Positions 1 through 7,655 of a stretch of 39,111 nt of DNA are shown here, piece by piece. The stretch's first letter is position 1; every line of letters begins with the position of its first letter. The notes beneath the pieces were generated by a model that was not told the origin of the DNA, ran no database searches, and saw nothing but the letters and a program-made list of their open reading frames with translations. This DNA comes from Bacillota bacterium (GTDB lineage Bacteria > Bacillota > Clostridia > Oscillospirales > Ruminococcaceae). The position numbers and the translations under genes are program-made. Where the stretch lies: NCBI GenBank assembly GCA_023418925.1, contig JAEZYS010000021.1:1-39111 (forward strand), in the 5' to 3' direction.

Positions 1-55
1 CTCGCAACCTTAATTCCTTGCTATATTTCTTGTTCTTATGACTTTTTCTTTGCAT
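1..55 (-). CDS. Transposase OrfA-type protein, N-terminal fragment
   Basis: The ATG is at 55 on the minus strand. Eighteen codons are visible (MQRKSHKNKKYSKELRLR) and the frame runs off the window edge. The residues are identical to the start of the ORF at 38808, which continues into helix-turn-helix sequence typical of IS3-family OrfA. It is partial only because of the window edge, so nothing here says whether the element is intact. Confidence 0.8.
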   Translation of the reverse strand, partial: MQRKSHKNKKYSKELRLR

Positions 56-62
56 AACAAAT

Positions 63-115
63 CCCCTTAATGTAGTCTTGAAATTTTTTCTTTTTCAAGT
101 GTCTACTCTAAGGGG
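63..115 (-). promoter_or_regulatory. Hairpin sequestering the IS transposase ribosome-binding site (left copy)
   Basis: Two arms, CCCCTTA...CTTGAAA and TTTCAAG...TAAGGGG, form an imperfect stem-loop of about 53 nt. The distal arm contains the AAGGGG Shine-Dalgarno sequence for the ATG at 55. Folding would hide the site in any transcript entering from queF. This matches the known logic of IS elements that block translation from readthrough transcripts; it is an inference here. Confidence 0.6.
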
Positions 116-143
116 ATTATATCAAAAAGATACAGGGGATTTT

Positions 144-641
144 TTATCGGTTATCAACTTTTTCAGGATACATATCATGTTGTGTCAGTCGGTCAAAAGC
201 AACCTTTTCCCAGGCAGTTCCTGCTTTTCCGTAATTGCAGTAAGGGTCAATTGAAATACCGCCTCTTGGTGTGAACTTGCCCCATACTTCAATGTATTTG
301 GGATCCATAAGCTTTATAAGATCCTTCATAATTACATTAACACAATCCTCATGGAAGTCTCCATGATTTCTGAAACTGAACAAATAAAGCTTGAGTGATT
401 TGCTTTCCACCATCTTTACAGACGGAACATATGAAATATATATGGTAGCAAAGTCAGGCTGTCCTGTTATAGGACAAAGACTTGTAAATTCAGGGCAGTT
501 GAATTTTACAAAGTAATCATTGTCAGGGTGCTTGTTGATGAATGTTTCAAGAACTTCTGGAGCATAATCATCAGCATACTTTGTATTCTGATTGCCAAGT
601 AAGGTTACACCGTTTGTTTCATCTTTAGTTCTGCCAGTCAT
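144..641 (-). CDS. queF: NADPH-dependent 7-cyano-7-deazaguanine (preQ0) reductase
   Basis: QueF reduces the nitrile of preQ0 to the aminomethyl group of preQ1 with NADPH in the cytoplasm, the last free-base step of queuosine precursor synthesis. The 165-residue length fits the short YkvM-type subfamily. The catalytic Cys is C56 in FTSLCPITGQPD with Asp63 nearby. The family NADPH motif ESKSLKLY begins at E79, and the substrate-binding Glu is E98 in FHEDC. It is the last gene of the que operon, 15 bp after queC, and the left IS copy begins about 20 bp past its stop. Confidence 0.95.
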   Translation of the reverse strand: MTGRTKDETNGVTLLGNQNTKYADDYAPEVLETFINKHPDNDYFVKFNCPEFTSLCPITGQPDFATIYISYVPSVKMVESKSLKLYLFSFRNHGDFHEDCVNVIMKDLIKLMDPKYIEVWGKFTPRGGISIDPYCNYGKAGTAWEKVAFDRLTQHDMYPEKVDNR

Positions 642-656
642 TGTAATACCTCCGTA

Positions 657-1343
657 TTATTTTAATACAGGGTCTTTAACCCCGTTCCTTTCAAAAGCTG
701 CTTGTCTGTCTATACATGTTCCGCATTTTCCGCAAGGCTTGTCTCCGCCTTCATAACAACTCCAGGTAAGTTCATATGGAACCTTAAGTTCAAGCCCTTT
801 TTTTACTACATCCGCTTTGCTCCAGCTGACAAACGGAGCTTCAACAGTAAGCTGTCTGCCACTGCCCTCAAATATGGCTGTAGAAATGGCTTTATTGAAA
901 ACGGATGAACAGTCAGGGTAAGCATTTCCTGCAGCATCGTCAGCATGAGCGCCATAATAAATAACACTGCAGTTTTTTGATAATGCTATGCTCGCAGCAG
1001 ATGAAAGAAAAAGACCGTTTCTGAAAGGAACATATGTTGAAACAGGTACGCCATCAGTTTTATTAAGCTGTTCAGCATAGGATTCCTTAGGAATTTCCTT
1101 GTTTGAATGTGAAAGGAGAGAACAATCACTATACTTGAACATTTCCGATAAGTCAAGGGAGATATGTTCAACACCGTAGTAATCTGCAACAGCATTTGAT
1201 GCTTCAATTTCTTTTTTGTGTTTTTGTCCGTATGAAACTGAAAATGCAACAACATTATCCTTTCCGTATTTGTCAATTGCCATTCCAAGACAGGTTGTAC
1301 TGTCAATTCCGCCGCTGAATAATACGAGTGCCTTTTCGTTCAT
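657..1343 (-). CDS. queC: 7-cyano-7-deazaguanine synthase
   Basis: QueC converts 7-carboxy-7-deazaguanine to preQ0 using ATP and ammonia. The N-terminal pyrophosphatase-type loop SGGIDSTT (residues 10-17) is clear. A zinc site near the C terminus has the expected spacing, C196-x7-C204-x2-C207-x2-C210. The 228-residue length is normal. The gene starts 5 bp after folE and is followed 15 bp later by queF, so it is the fourth gene of the riboswitch-led operon. Confidence 0.96.
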   Translation of the reverse strand: MNEKALVLFSGGIDSTTCLGMAIDKYGKDNVVAFSVSYGQKHKKEIEASNAVADYYGVEHISLDLSEMFKYSDCSLLSHSNKEIPKESYAEQLNKTDGVPVSTYVPFRNGLFLSSAASIALSKNCSVIYYGAHADDAAGNAYPDCSSVFNKAISTAIFEGSGRQLTVEAPFVSWSKADVVKKGLELKVPYELTWSCYEGGDKPCGKCGTCIDRQAAFERNGVKDPVLK

Positions 1344-1348
1344 TCAAA

Positions 1349-1939
1349 TCAATCCTTTCTTGATAACTGTAATAAAAGTCTGTTCTGCAATGAAATATCA
1401 GAATTGAATCTTCCTCGCAGAGTTGTCGACATTGTCTTTGCCGATGGCTTTTTTATTCCTCTTGCAGTCATACAGCTATGATTTGCTTCAATAATAACAG
1501 CAACATCTTCCGAATCTGTAACAATCTGCATGATTTCTGCTATATCTTTGCCGATTCTCTCTTGCAGTTGTAACCTCTTTGCAGCCATATCTGCAATTCT
1601 TGCAATCTTTGAAAGTCCGAGAACCTTGCCTTTCGGAATATATGCAACGGTAACCTTCATATCATACATAAGCGCAAGATGATGTTCACAGTATGAGAAT
1701 ACTTCAATATCCCTGACAACAACCATATCGTTATCAGAACTGCTCAGATCTTCTTCAAAGCTTTTATTGAACATTTCTGCAATCTGTTGATTTGTATAGT
1801 TCATGCCCTCAAAAACTTCTTCATACATTTTTGCAACACGTTCAGGTGTTTCCTTTAATCCCTCACGTTCAGGATTATCTCCAAGAGCTGAAAGAAGTCC
1901 TTTTATATGAAATTTTATTGCTTCTGTATCTATTGCCAT
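1349..1939 (-). CDS. folE: GTP cyclohydrolase I
   Basis: FolE converts GTP to 7,8-dihydroneopterin triphosphate, the shared entry step of folate and queuosine synthesis. The zinc ligands are visible as C84 and H87 in YCEHH and C156 in NHSCMTARG. The segment GLSKIARI and the C-terminal TMSTTLRG are also typical. Length is 196 residues. Its AGAGGAG ribosome site lies inside the last codons of queE and only one base separates that stop from this ATG, so the two are probably translationally coupled. In this operon it feeds preQ1 synthesis rather than a visible folate cluster. Confidence 0.95.
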   Translation of the reverse strand: MAIDTEAIKFHIKGLLSALGDNPEREGLKETPERVAKMYEEVFEGMNYTNQQIAEMFNKSFEEDLSSSDNDMVVVRDIEVFSYCEHHLALMYDMKVTVAYIPKGKVLGLSKIARIADMAAKRLQLQERIGKDIAEIMQIVTDSEDVAVIIEANHSCMTARGIKKPSAKTMSTTLRGRFNSDISLQNRLLLQLSRKD

Positions 1940-1940
1940 T

Positions 1941-2612
1941 TTAAACTCCTCTTTTCTGCGGATCCCAGATAACTTTGTGAAGCTGAATCTGCAGGTTAAC
2001 CTTGTTCATATTATTCTCTATCATAAATTCAACTATTTCAGCAGTTTCAATATTTCTGAAAACTGGACTGATATATACAGCACATTTTCCTGCAAGGCTA
2101 TATGTGTTTATTATCTCTTTTGCTTTTTCCAAGTCATCTAGTGAACCTGACACAAACTTAACAGTGTCAATTGAAGTAAGATGAGAATAGTTGTCCATAT
2201 TCATATGCTCTTCCATCCCGCTTGAAGGAAGCTTGTAGTCCAGCGTAACCGAAGGACGCTTTCCACTGATACTATTTACACATGATATATCAGCCGCACC
2301 ATTTGTTTCTATTTCAATATTAAGTGAATCATCAAGTGATAGCTTTTCAAGCAGAAATTTAATATCTTTCTGAATGAGCGGTTCTCCGCCTGTAAGTGTA
2401 ACATTTTCAACTTTGCAGGCTTTAATATAATCATATATTTCTTGCTCAGTCATTTGTGTGCTTTCAGCGTCATGTTGGTTAGACCACTTAGTATCACAGT
2501 ATGAGCAGTTAAGATTACATCCTTTGAATCGAATAAAAACAGCAAGTTGTCCGGCTTTTCTGCCCTCACCGTTAATGCTGATAAACTTTTCAACAACATT
2601 AAAAACTGCCAT
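1941..2612 (-). CDS. queE: 7-carboxy-7-deazaguanine synthase (radical SAM)
   Basis: QueE is the radical-SAM enzyme that contracts 6-carboxytetrahydropterin to 7-carboxy-7-deazaguanine. The 4Fe-4S ligands are C32, C36 and C39 in GCNLNCSYCDTKW, followed by a LTGGEPL motif. I chose the ATG at 2612 (MAVFNVVEKF) because GGAG sits six bases upstream. The in-frame ATG at 2624 has its only purine-rich site touching the start codon. Length from 2612 is 223 residues. The leader AATAGCAAAAAGGAATGG resembles the right end of the dispersed repeat at 5424-5521 and 24381-24500. Confidence 0.94.
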   Translation of the reverse strand: MAVFNVVEKFISINGEGRKAGQLAVFIRFKGCNLNCSYCDTKWSNQHDAESTQMTEQEIYDYIKACKVENVTLTGGEPLIQKDIKFLLEKLSLDDSLNIEIETNGAADISCVNSISGKRPSVTLDYKLPSSGMEEHMNMDNYSHLTSIDTVKFVSGSLDDLEKAKEIINTYSLAGKCAVYISPVFRNIETAEIVEFMIENNMNKVNLQIQLHKVIWDPQKRGV

Positions 2613-2653
2613 AGTAATCTCCATTCCTTTTTGCTATTAATATCCTATAAGAA

Positions 2654-3076
2654 TTATTCTTCAGAATAAACAGCACAGTTATTAGGTGTTTCATAAACGC
2701 TAACTGACTTAACATTATATCCTTTATCTGAAAGCAAGTCATAAAAATGCTTTGAGAAATTTTCAGCAGTAGGTCTGAACGGGACTTCAATGAGCCTGAA
2801 ATTCTCATCATTAAGTGCTTCAATAGTATTTTTTTTTAGTGTGCCTTTTTCATAGATGAAAGCATGGTCATAAAAATCTACAATGTTTTTTAAATCAGTT
2901 TTTATGTCACCGAAATCTACTATCATTCCTCTAAGCTGTCCGTCAGCAACAAGATTATCAGATTTTATTTCTGCAACAATTCTCCATCTGTGTCCGTGGA
3001 TATTGCTGCACTTTCCGTTATATCCATGCAGAAAATGGGCACTGTCAAAGGATGCTTCTGTTTTTAAACAATACAT
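2654..3076 (-). CDS. queD: 6-carboxy-5,6,7,8-tetrahydropterin synthase
   Basis: QueD turns dihydroneopterin triphosphate into 6-carboxytetrahydropterin, releasing acetaldehyde and triphosphate. The zinc-binding histidines are H14 (SFDSAHFL) and H27 and H29 (SNIHGHRW); the catalytic Cys is C23. I chose the ATG at 3076 because GGAAGG lies eight bases upstream and the family begins here. A longer reading frame back to 3163 would run through the riboswitch terminator. Length is 140 residues. It is the first gene of the operon, 57 bp after that terminator stem. Confidence 0.94.
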   Translation of the reverse strand: MYCLKTEASFDSAHFLHGYNGKCSNIHGHRWRIVAEIKSDNLVADGQLRGMIVDFGDIKTDLKNIVDFYDHAFIYEKGTLKKNTIEALNDENFRLIEVPFRPTAENFSKHFYDLLSDKGYNVKSVSVYETPNNCAVYSEE

Positions 3077-3132
3077 TTTTATAACCTTCCTTTCAAAGTT
3101 TTGCGCTTTGTAAAGCAAAATGATATATAACT

Positions 3133-3169
3133 TAAAAAATAAAAAGGCATGGGGAACACCCATGCCTTT
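3133..3169 (-). terminator. Intrinsic terminator of the preQ1 riboswitch (expression platform)
   Basis: On the minus strand an 11-bp perfect stem, AAAGGCATGGG pairing with CCCATGCCTTT, closes a 5-nt loop. It is followed by TTATTTTTT. It sits between the aptamer and queD, so it can only act as a conditional attenuator of the que operon. I did not find a convincing antiterminator pairing by eye. Confidence 0.85.
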
Positions 3170-3192
3170 AATTATATAAAAAAGCTATGAAT

Positions 3193-3235
3193 GTCCTGGT
3201 TTTATTTATAGACAGGATGGCACAAACGAACTGTC
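3193..3235 (-). promoter_or_regulatory. preQ1 class I-like riboswitch aptamer
   Basis: On the minus strand GACAG and CTGTC form a 5-bp P1 stem. The enclosed loop begins with TTCG and ends with a C directly before P1', the position of the ligand-pairing C in known preQ1-I aptamers. An A-rich tail TATAAATAAAACCAGG follows; its AAAAC-x-AGG end matches the tail of the Thermoanaerobacter tengcongensis aptamer as I remember it. It begins about ten nucleotides after the predicted start of transcription, with a terminator and the preQ1 genes downstream. The class is inferred from this pattern and context; no covariance search was run. Confidence 0.75.
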
Positions 3236-3250
3236 TTATTACAAAAATAT

Positions 3251-3279
3251 ATTATATCATCATATGCTTTTAAAGTCAA
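3251..3279 (-). promoter_or_regulatory. Sigma-A promoter of the que operon
   Basis: On the minus strand -35 TTGACT (3279-3274) and -10 TATAAT (3256-3251) are separated by exactly 17 bp. The promoter lies in the 132-bp gap between the potD stop and the aptamer, so the que operon is transcribed separately from pot. Confidence 0.9.
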
Positions 3280-3295
3280 TAAGTCTACTGAAATA

Positions 3296-4564
3296 TCAAA
3301 ATATATCCTTTTTCTTTTTAAAGTGCCTTACTATGAGTATAGTAATAGAAGCTGATACACACAAAAGCAAGAACACAGGAACAATCCATTCATTTTTTGT
3401 TTCATCATGTGATGATTTCATTTCAGTCCATAAATCCTGCATTTTCTGATTGGCTTCATCTGATAAATTATAGAAAACAGTAGTATTTTCATTAAGATAT
3501 TCATCACTTAAATAAGAAATACCATCATTTTTCACTTCATCGTCAAGCATATCAAAAGCCGCTGTATTAGGTGTAGAATAACCGATGTATGTTGTTGTAG
3601 CATAGGCAATATCAGGTTCACACATGAAATTAATATACATTTCAGCGGCATCTTTTTGTTTCGAAGAAGCAGGAATACACATGGCATCAATAAACAGATT
3701 TGTTCCGCTTTCAGGTATTACAAAAGCAAGGTCCTCATACTCATCCATGAGAGTGATAGCGTCACCTGCATAATATGGGGCAATAAGTGCTTCACCTGCC
3801 CCCATCTTATCAAAAATCTCATCCATTACATAAGCCTGAACAACGCTTTTCTGCTCCTTGAGTTTTTGAGCAGCCTTTTCAAGTTCTTCTTCATTTTCGG
3901 TATTGATAGAATAACCAAGCATGATTTCAGAAATTGCAAATGCGTCACGAGGATTATCAAACATAAGAATTCTGTCGGCATAGTCCTCATTCCAGAGAAT
4001 ATCCCAATCAATGTTTTCTTCCTCAATAAGGGTTTCATCGTAGATAATGCCTACAGTTCCCCATGTATATGGTACTGAAAAACTGTTGTCAGGGTCATAA
4101 GCAGGGTTTACAAAGTTTTTCTTTATATACTTGAAATTTGGAATATTGTCAAAGTTAAGTTTTTCAAGCATGTTTTCCTTTATCATTCTTGAAATCATAT
4201 AGTCGGATGGAATAATAATATCATAGCTTGATCCGCCACCTTTAAGCTTTGCATATAGCTCTTCATTTGTGGCATATGTGCTGTAATTTACCTTAATGCC
4301 TGTAAGCTTTGTAAATTCAGCATTTACGTCAAGAGTTCCCTCTTCTGAACCATCGGAAATATATTCTCCCCAGTTGTATACGTTAATAGAAATGCCCTTG
4401 CCTGCAAACTGTTTATAGTATTCTTCATCTTCAACAGTCAGTGTCTGATATTCTGTTTCTTCAACTATTTCATTATCAGCAACTTCGCTATCAGCCGCAC
4501 ATGCAGAAAGCATAAGACTGCTAATAATAACAGAAATCAGCAATCCTCTGAATTTTAATTTCAT
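3296..4564 (-). CDS. potD: Spermidine/putrescine ABC transporter, substrate-binding lipoprotein with C-terminal membrane anchor
   Basis: PotD captures polyamines outside the cell and delivers them to PotBC. The N terminus is a lipoprotein signal with lipobox LSAC and modified Cys at C22. Family segments are INVYNWGEYI near the start of the mature domain and SYDIIIPSDYMI. Unusually, after the normal end of the fold there is a hydrophobic segment at about 393-412 followed by RHFKKKKDIF, which predicts a second, C-terminal membrane anchor. Length is 422 residues, longer than typical PotD of about 350. It is the last gene of potABCD, 40 bp after potC. I saw no clear terminator before the que promoter. 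Confidence 0.9.
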   Translation of the reverse strand: MKLKFRGLLISVIISSLMLSACAADSEVADNEIVEETEYQTLTVEDEEYYKQFAGKGISINVYNWGEYISDGSEEGTLDVNAEFTKLTGIKVNYSTYATNEELYAKLKGGGSSYDIIIPSDYMISRMIKENMLEKLNFDNIPNFKYIKKNFVNPAYDPDNSFSVPYTWGTVGIIYDETLIEEENIDWDILWNEDYADRILMFDNPRDAFAISEIMLGYSINTENEEELEKAAQKLKEQKSVVQAYVMDEIFDKMGAGEALIAPYYAGDAITLMDEYEDLAFVIPESGTNLFIDAMCIPASSKQKDAAEMYINFMCEPDIAYATTTYIGYSTPNTAAFDMLDDEVKNDGISYLSDEYLNENTTVFYNLSDEANQKMQDLWTEMKSSHDETKNEWIVPVFLLLCVSASITILIVRHFKKKKDIF

Positions 4565-4604
4565 AAATTTATCCGAACCTTTCAGTTATTGTGTCAGCTA
4601 ATAT

Positions 4605-5411
4605 TCAGATTTCTTCCTTGGCTTTAACTGTTACTCTTTCGCCTTTTCTTTCAATAATGTTCTTTAAAATAAGAACAATTACAACAACTATGAAAATAAG
4701 CGTGGAAAGTGCGTTAATCTCAGGACTTACCTTTCTTCTTGTCATTGAGTAAATTGTGATAGGCAAAGTCTGTGAAGTTGATCCGCTTGTAAAATAACTG
4801 ATAACAAAGTCATCAAGAGAAAATGTAAAAGCCATTAGAAATCCAGATACTACTCCGGGCATTATTTCAGGTAGCACAACCTTAACAAAGGCCTGTGTAG
4901 GCCCGCATCCTAAATCCTGTGCAGCTTCATAAAGGAACGGATCCATTTGCCTTAACTTCGGTATAACATTCAGGATTACATAAGGAACGTTAAATGTAAT
5001 ATGTGCAATAAGCAAGGTTACAAAACCAAACTCAAGATTCATTCTTGCTGCAAAGAAAACAAACAGAAGCATTAATGATACACCTGTTACTATTTCAGGG
5101 TTGATAATAGGTATATTGTTTATGTTCATTACAACTGCCTTAGGAATTTTTTTCATCTTGCTTATGCCTATAGCCGCCGCTGTTCCCAGTATTGTTGCTG
5201 AAATTGAAGCAACAACAGCAATAATAACAGTGTTTCTGAGAGAAGTCATTATGAGCTCGTTCCTGAAAAGCTTTGAATACCATTCAAGTGTAAATCCTGA
5301 CATTACGGAGCGGCTTTTTGTAGTATTGAAAGAAAACATAATCAGCACAATAATAGGCATATATAAGAACATAAGCACCAGGCTGAGATATACTTTGGAC
5401 ATTTTTTTCAT
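4605..5411 (-). CDS. potC: Spermidine/putrescine ABC transporter permease PotC
   Basis: This is one of the two inner-membrane permeases of the polyamine importer, with about six hydrophobic segments. The EAA loop that contacts PotA reads EAAQDLGCGPTQAFVKVVLP. The start is uncertain. An ATG at 5426 has AAAGGA touching it, so I prefer the ATG at 5411 (MKKMSKVYLS), although that places AAAGGA 15 bases upstream. Length is 268 residues from 5411. The ribosome site and the 5426 ATG are the last bases of the repeat element at 5424-5521, so translation probably depends on sequence brought by that element. Confidence 0.9.
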   Translation of the reverse strand: MKKMSKVYLSLVLMFLYMPIIVLIMFSFNTTKSRSVMSGFTLEWYSKLFRNELIMTSLRNTVIIAVVASISATILGTAAAIGISKMKKIPKAVVMNINNIPIINPEIVTGVSLMLLFVFFAARMNLEFGFVTLLIAHITFNVPYVILNVIPKLRQMDPFLYEAAQDLGCGPTQAFVKVVLPEIMPGVVSGFLMAFTFSLDDFVISYFTSGSTSQTLPITIYSMTRRKVSPEINALSTLIFIVVVIVLILKNIIERKGERVTVKAKEEI

Positions 5412-5423
5412 TATACTAATACC

Positions 5424-5521
5424 CATTCCTTTCTGCTATTTTTCCGGTTTTGCGAAGCAAAATTTCTGCTCTTGTATTTGCAGAAAGGAATAAATAGCTG
5501 CGTGAAAAGTATTTTTCACGC
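5424..5521 (-). repeat. Dispersed intergenic repeat, copy 1 (potB-potC gap)
   Basis: On the minus strand it opens with the hairpin GCGTGAAAAATACTTTTCAC plus GC (9-bp stem). Next come CTATTTATTCCTTTCTGC, a central AGCAGAAATTTTGCTT..GCAAAA, and a closing AAATAGCAGAAAGGAATG. The GCAGAAAGGAAT near the end is the inverse of ATTCCTTTCTGC near the start, so the ends can pair. The same blocks in the same order occur at 24381-24500, and a shortened form at 35713-35744. It fills nearly the whole gap between potB and potC and ends in a ribosome site. Confidence 0.75.
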
Positions 5522-5530
5522 TAAACCCTC

Positions 5531-6340
5531 TTATAACAGAACTCTGTCATCATCGTCGCTAAACTGATTCATTATCGTCATTATCAACAGGATGATAACC
5601 ATAAGTACGAGGGATATGCCGGCACCAAGGTTAGGATTATAAGAATTTCCGAGGAACTGCATTTCAATAAGATCACCTATGAGGAGGTTTCCTCCGCCTC
5701 CAAGCATTCTTGAAATAATGAATGTACTGATAGCAGGGACAAAAACCATAGTTATTCCTGATGTTACTCCCGGCAGACTAAGAGGAAAAACAACTTTAAA
5801 GAGTGTTTTTCTCGAATTACAGCCAAGGTCTGCTGCAGCCTCAAGAATACTCTTATCAATCTTGACCATAACCGAATACAAAGGAAGAATCATAAATGGG
5901 AGATAATTATACACCATTCCAAGAACAACAGCACCCTCTGTATTAAGCATTTTAAAAGGTCCAATACCAATAAACTCAAAAATTCTGTTTATAATTCCGT
6001 TATTGCCAAGAAGTGTCATCCATGCGTATGTTCTTAGTAGAAAATTCATCCACATCGGGAGCATTACAACCATAAGCATAGTACCCTGAGAGTTCTTTGA
6101 CATTCTTGTAAGAATAAAGGCAACAGGATAGGCAACAACAAGACATATAACTGTTGCAATGGCGGCAAGCCAGATAGATCTGATAAATATAGGAGCATAC
6201 TGCGCAACATCTGATACATATTTTAATGTGAATTTTCCGTCAGAATCAGTAAAAGCAAAGTACCCCACCATTATAAGTGGTACAAGAATAAATATAAACA
6301 TCCATAACAGATATGGAGCTGAAACAAGTTTAGTCTTCAT
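5531..6340 (-). CDS. potB: Spermidine/putrescine ABC transporter permease PotB
   Basis: This is the second inner-membrane permease of the polyamine importer. Length is 269 residues with about six hydrophobic segments, starting with YLLWMFIFILVPLIMVGYF. The EAA loop reads EAAADLGCNSRKTLFKVVFP, close to the equivalent PotC loop. It lies 97 bp after potA and 104 bp before potC. The latter gap is filled by a structured repeat, which could alter the relative output of the two permeases. Family assignment rests on sequence character and gene order; substrate preference among polyamines cannot be read. Confidence 0.93.
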   Translation of the reverse strand: MKTKLVSAPYLLWMFIFILVPLIMVGYFAFTDSDGKFTLKYVSDVAQYAPIFIRSIWLAAIATVICLVVAYPVAFILTRMSKNSQGTMLMVVMLPMWMNFLLRTYAWMTLLGNNGIINRIFEFIGIGPFKMLNTEGAVVLGMVYNYLPFMILPLYSVMVKIDKSILEAAADLGCNSRKTLFKVVFPLSLPGVTSGITMVFVPAISTFIISRMLGGGGNLLIGDLIEMQFLGNSYNPNLGAGISLVLMVIILLIMTIMNQFSDDDDRVLL

Positions 6341-6437
6341 TAATTATGCACATCCTGTCTGAGTTTTAATTTCTGCCTAAGCATATTTCAGTTCCAGTCT
6401 GGAAAGGTAAAACTCATAGTAAAAATATTTTTCAAAC

Positions 6438-7514
6438 TTATTTTCCCATTGATTCGGATAATGGAATTTTTACTTCTTTTTTCATTTTCTTCATAATGTG
6501 TATATCAGAAGGAGCGAACTTAAGTCCGACAGATGAACCTGTTTCAGCTGCCTTAGTAGACTGTACTGTCCACTTATAGTCATAGGATTCTACCATCATT
6601 TCATAGTGAACGCCCTTAAAGATAACTGATTCAACAACACCTGTTATCTTTGCATTCTCAGCGTTTACAATTTTGATGTCTTCAGGGCGGATAACTACAT
6701 CAACAGGAGCATTATTGCCAAATCCACTGTCAACACACTCAAATTCACGTCCGCTTATTTCAACCAGCTTGTCTTCAATCATAAGACCATCAAGAATATT
6801 ACTTTCGCCAATAAAGTCAGCAACAAAGGCATTGATTGGTTCATTATAGATATCAACAGGGGAACCAATCTGCTGAATGTCACCCTTATTCATAACTACA
6901 ACAGTATCACTCATTGTAAGAGCTTCTTCCTGATCATGTGTTACATATATAAAAGTAATTTCAAGACTTTGCTGGATTCTCTTGAGCTCAATCTGCATTT
7001 CTTTTCTGAGCTTCAGGTCAAGAGCGCCTAACGGCTCGTCTAGCAGCAGAACCTTCGGCTTATTTACAAGAGCCCTTGCAATAGCAACTCTTTGCTGCTG
7101 ACCACCTGAAAGCCTGTTTACGGAACGCTTTTCATAACCCTTAAGGTTAACAAGCTCAAGCATCTGAGCAACGCTTTTGTTAATTTCTTTTTCCGGAAGC
7201 TTTTTAACTCTAAGACCAAATGCTATATTTTCATATACATTAAGGTGTGGGAAAAGAGCATACCTCTGGAAAACTGTGTTGACATTTCTGTTATGCGGCG
7301 GAATGTCATTTATAATCTTGTTTTCAAACATAACCTTTCCGCTGTCAGGAGTAATAAATCCTCCTATGATACGCAGAGTAGTAGTTTTACCACATCCAGA
7401 AGGACCAAGAAGTGTTACAAACTCCTTATCCTTAATAGTGAGGTTAATATTGTTTAAAATGGTTTCGTCGTCAAAAACTACCGATATGTCCTGAAGATCA
7501 ATAATATTTTCCAT
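6438..7514 (-). CDS. potA: Spermidine/putrescine ABC transporter ATP-binding protein
   Basis: PotA hydrolyses ATP to power polyamine import. Walker A is GPSGCGKTT (37-45), the signature is LSGGQQQR (135-142) and Walker B is VLLLDEP (155-161). From about residue 240 a TOBE-like domain follows, containing VVIRPEDIKI, as in PotA and other CUT1-like ATPases. Length is 358 residues. It is the first gene of potABCD; its ATG has a TCCGGAGGC ribosome site upstream and a sigma-A promoter is found at 7589-7617. Confidence 0.95.
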   Translation of the reverse strand: MENIIDLQDISVVFDDETILNNINLTIKDKEFVTLLGPSGCGKTTTLRIIGGFITPDSGKVMFENKIINDIPPHNRNVNTVFQRYALFPHLNVYENIAFGLRVKKLPEKEINKSVAQMLELVNLKGYEKRSVNRLSGGQQQRVAIARALVNKPKVLLLDEPLGALDLKLRKEMQIELKRIQQSLEITFIYVTHDQEEALTMSDTVVVMNKGDIQQIGSPVDIYNEPINAFVADFIGESNILDGLMIEDKLVEISGREFECVDSGFGNNAPVDVVIRPEDIKIVNAENAKITGVVESVIFKGVHYEMMVESYDYKWTVQSTKAAETGSSVGLKFAPSDIHIMKKMKKEVKIPLSESMGK

Positions 7515-7588
7515 TTATGTTATGCCTCCGGATTATTTTATTAAGTATCAACGTGCTGTGCGCTGTATTTCGACATAATACCTTATAC

Positions 7589-7617
7589 ACTTTATTAAAA
7601 AAAGTTACATTTGTCAA
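7589..7617 (-). promoter_or_regulatory. Predicted promoter of potABCD
   Basis: On the minus strand a perfect -35 TTGACA (7617-7612) is followed after 17 bp by TAAAGT (7594-7589), a weaker -10. The leader of about 70 nt to potA shows no structure I recognise. Confidence 0.6.
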
Positions 7618-7655
7618 TAGTTTATGCAAAATACTTAATAAATTTATTATAATTA

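Larger units (their letters stand above)
1..122 (-). mobile_element. IS3-like insertion sequence, 5' end (left copy, truncated by window edge)
   Basis: This 122-bp segment is a perfect reverse complement of 38741-38862 at the other end of the window. It holds the IS upstream region and the first codons of its first transposase ORF, reading out of the window on the minus strand. The end resembles IS150-group IS3 ends (a CCCC run followed by AGACACTT), which is family knowledge rather than proof. The exact terminus is uncertain because weaker similarity (a shared CCCTGTAT) continues to about 138. It lies some 20 bp past the queF stop codon. Confidence 0.85.

Noticed and set aside
3077..3163. 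In-frame N-terminal extension of queD to ATG 3163
   Set aside because: It would translate through the riboswitch terminator, and the family starts at 3076 behind a good GGAAGG site.
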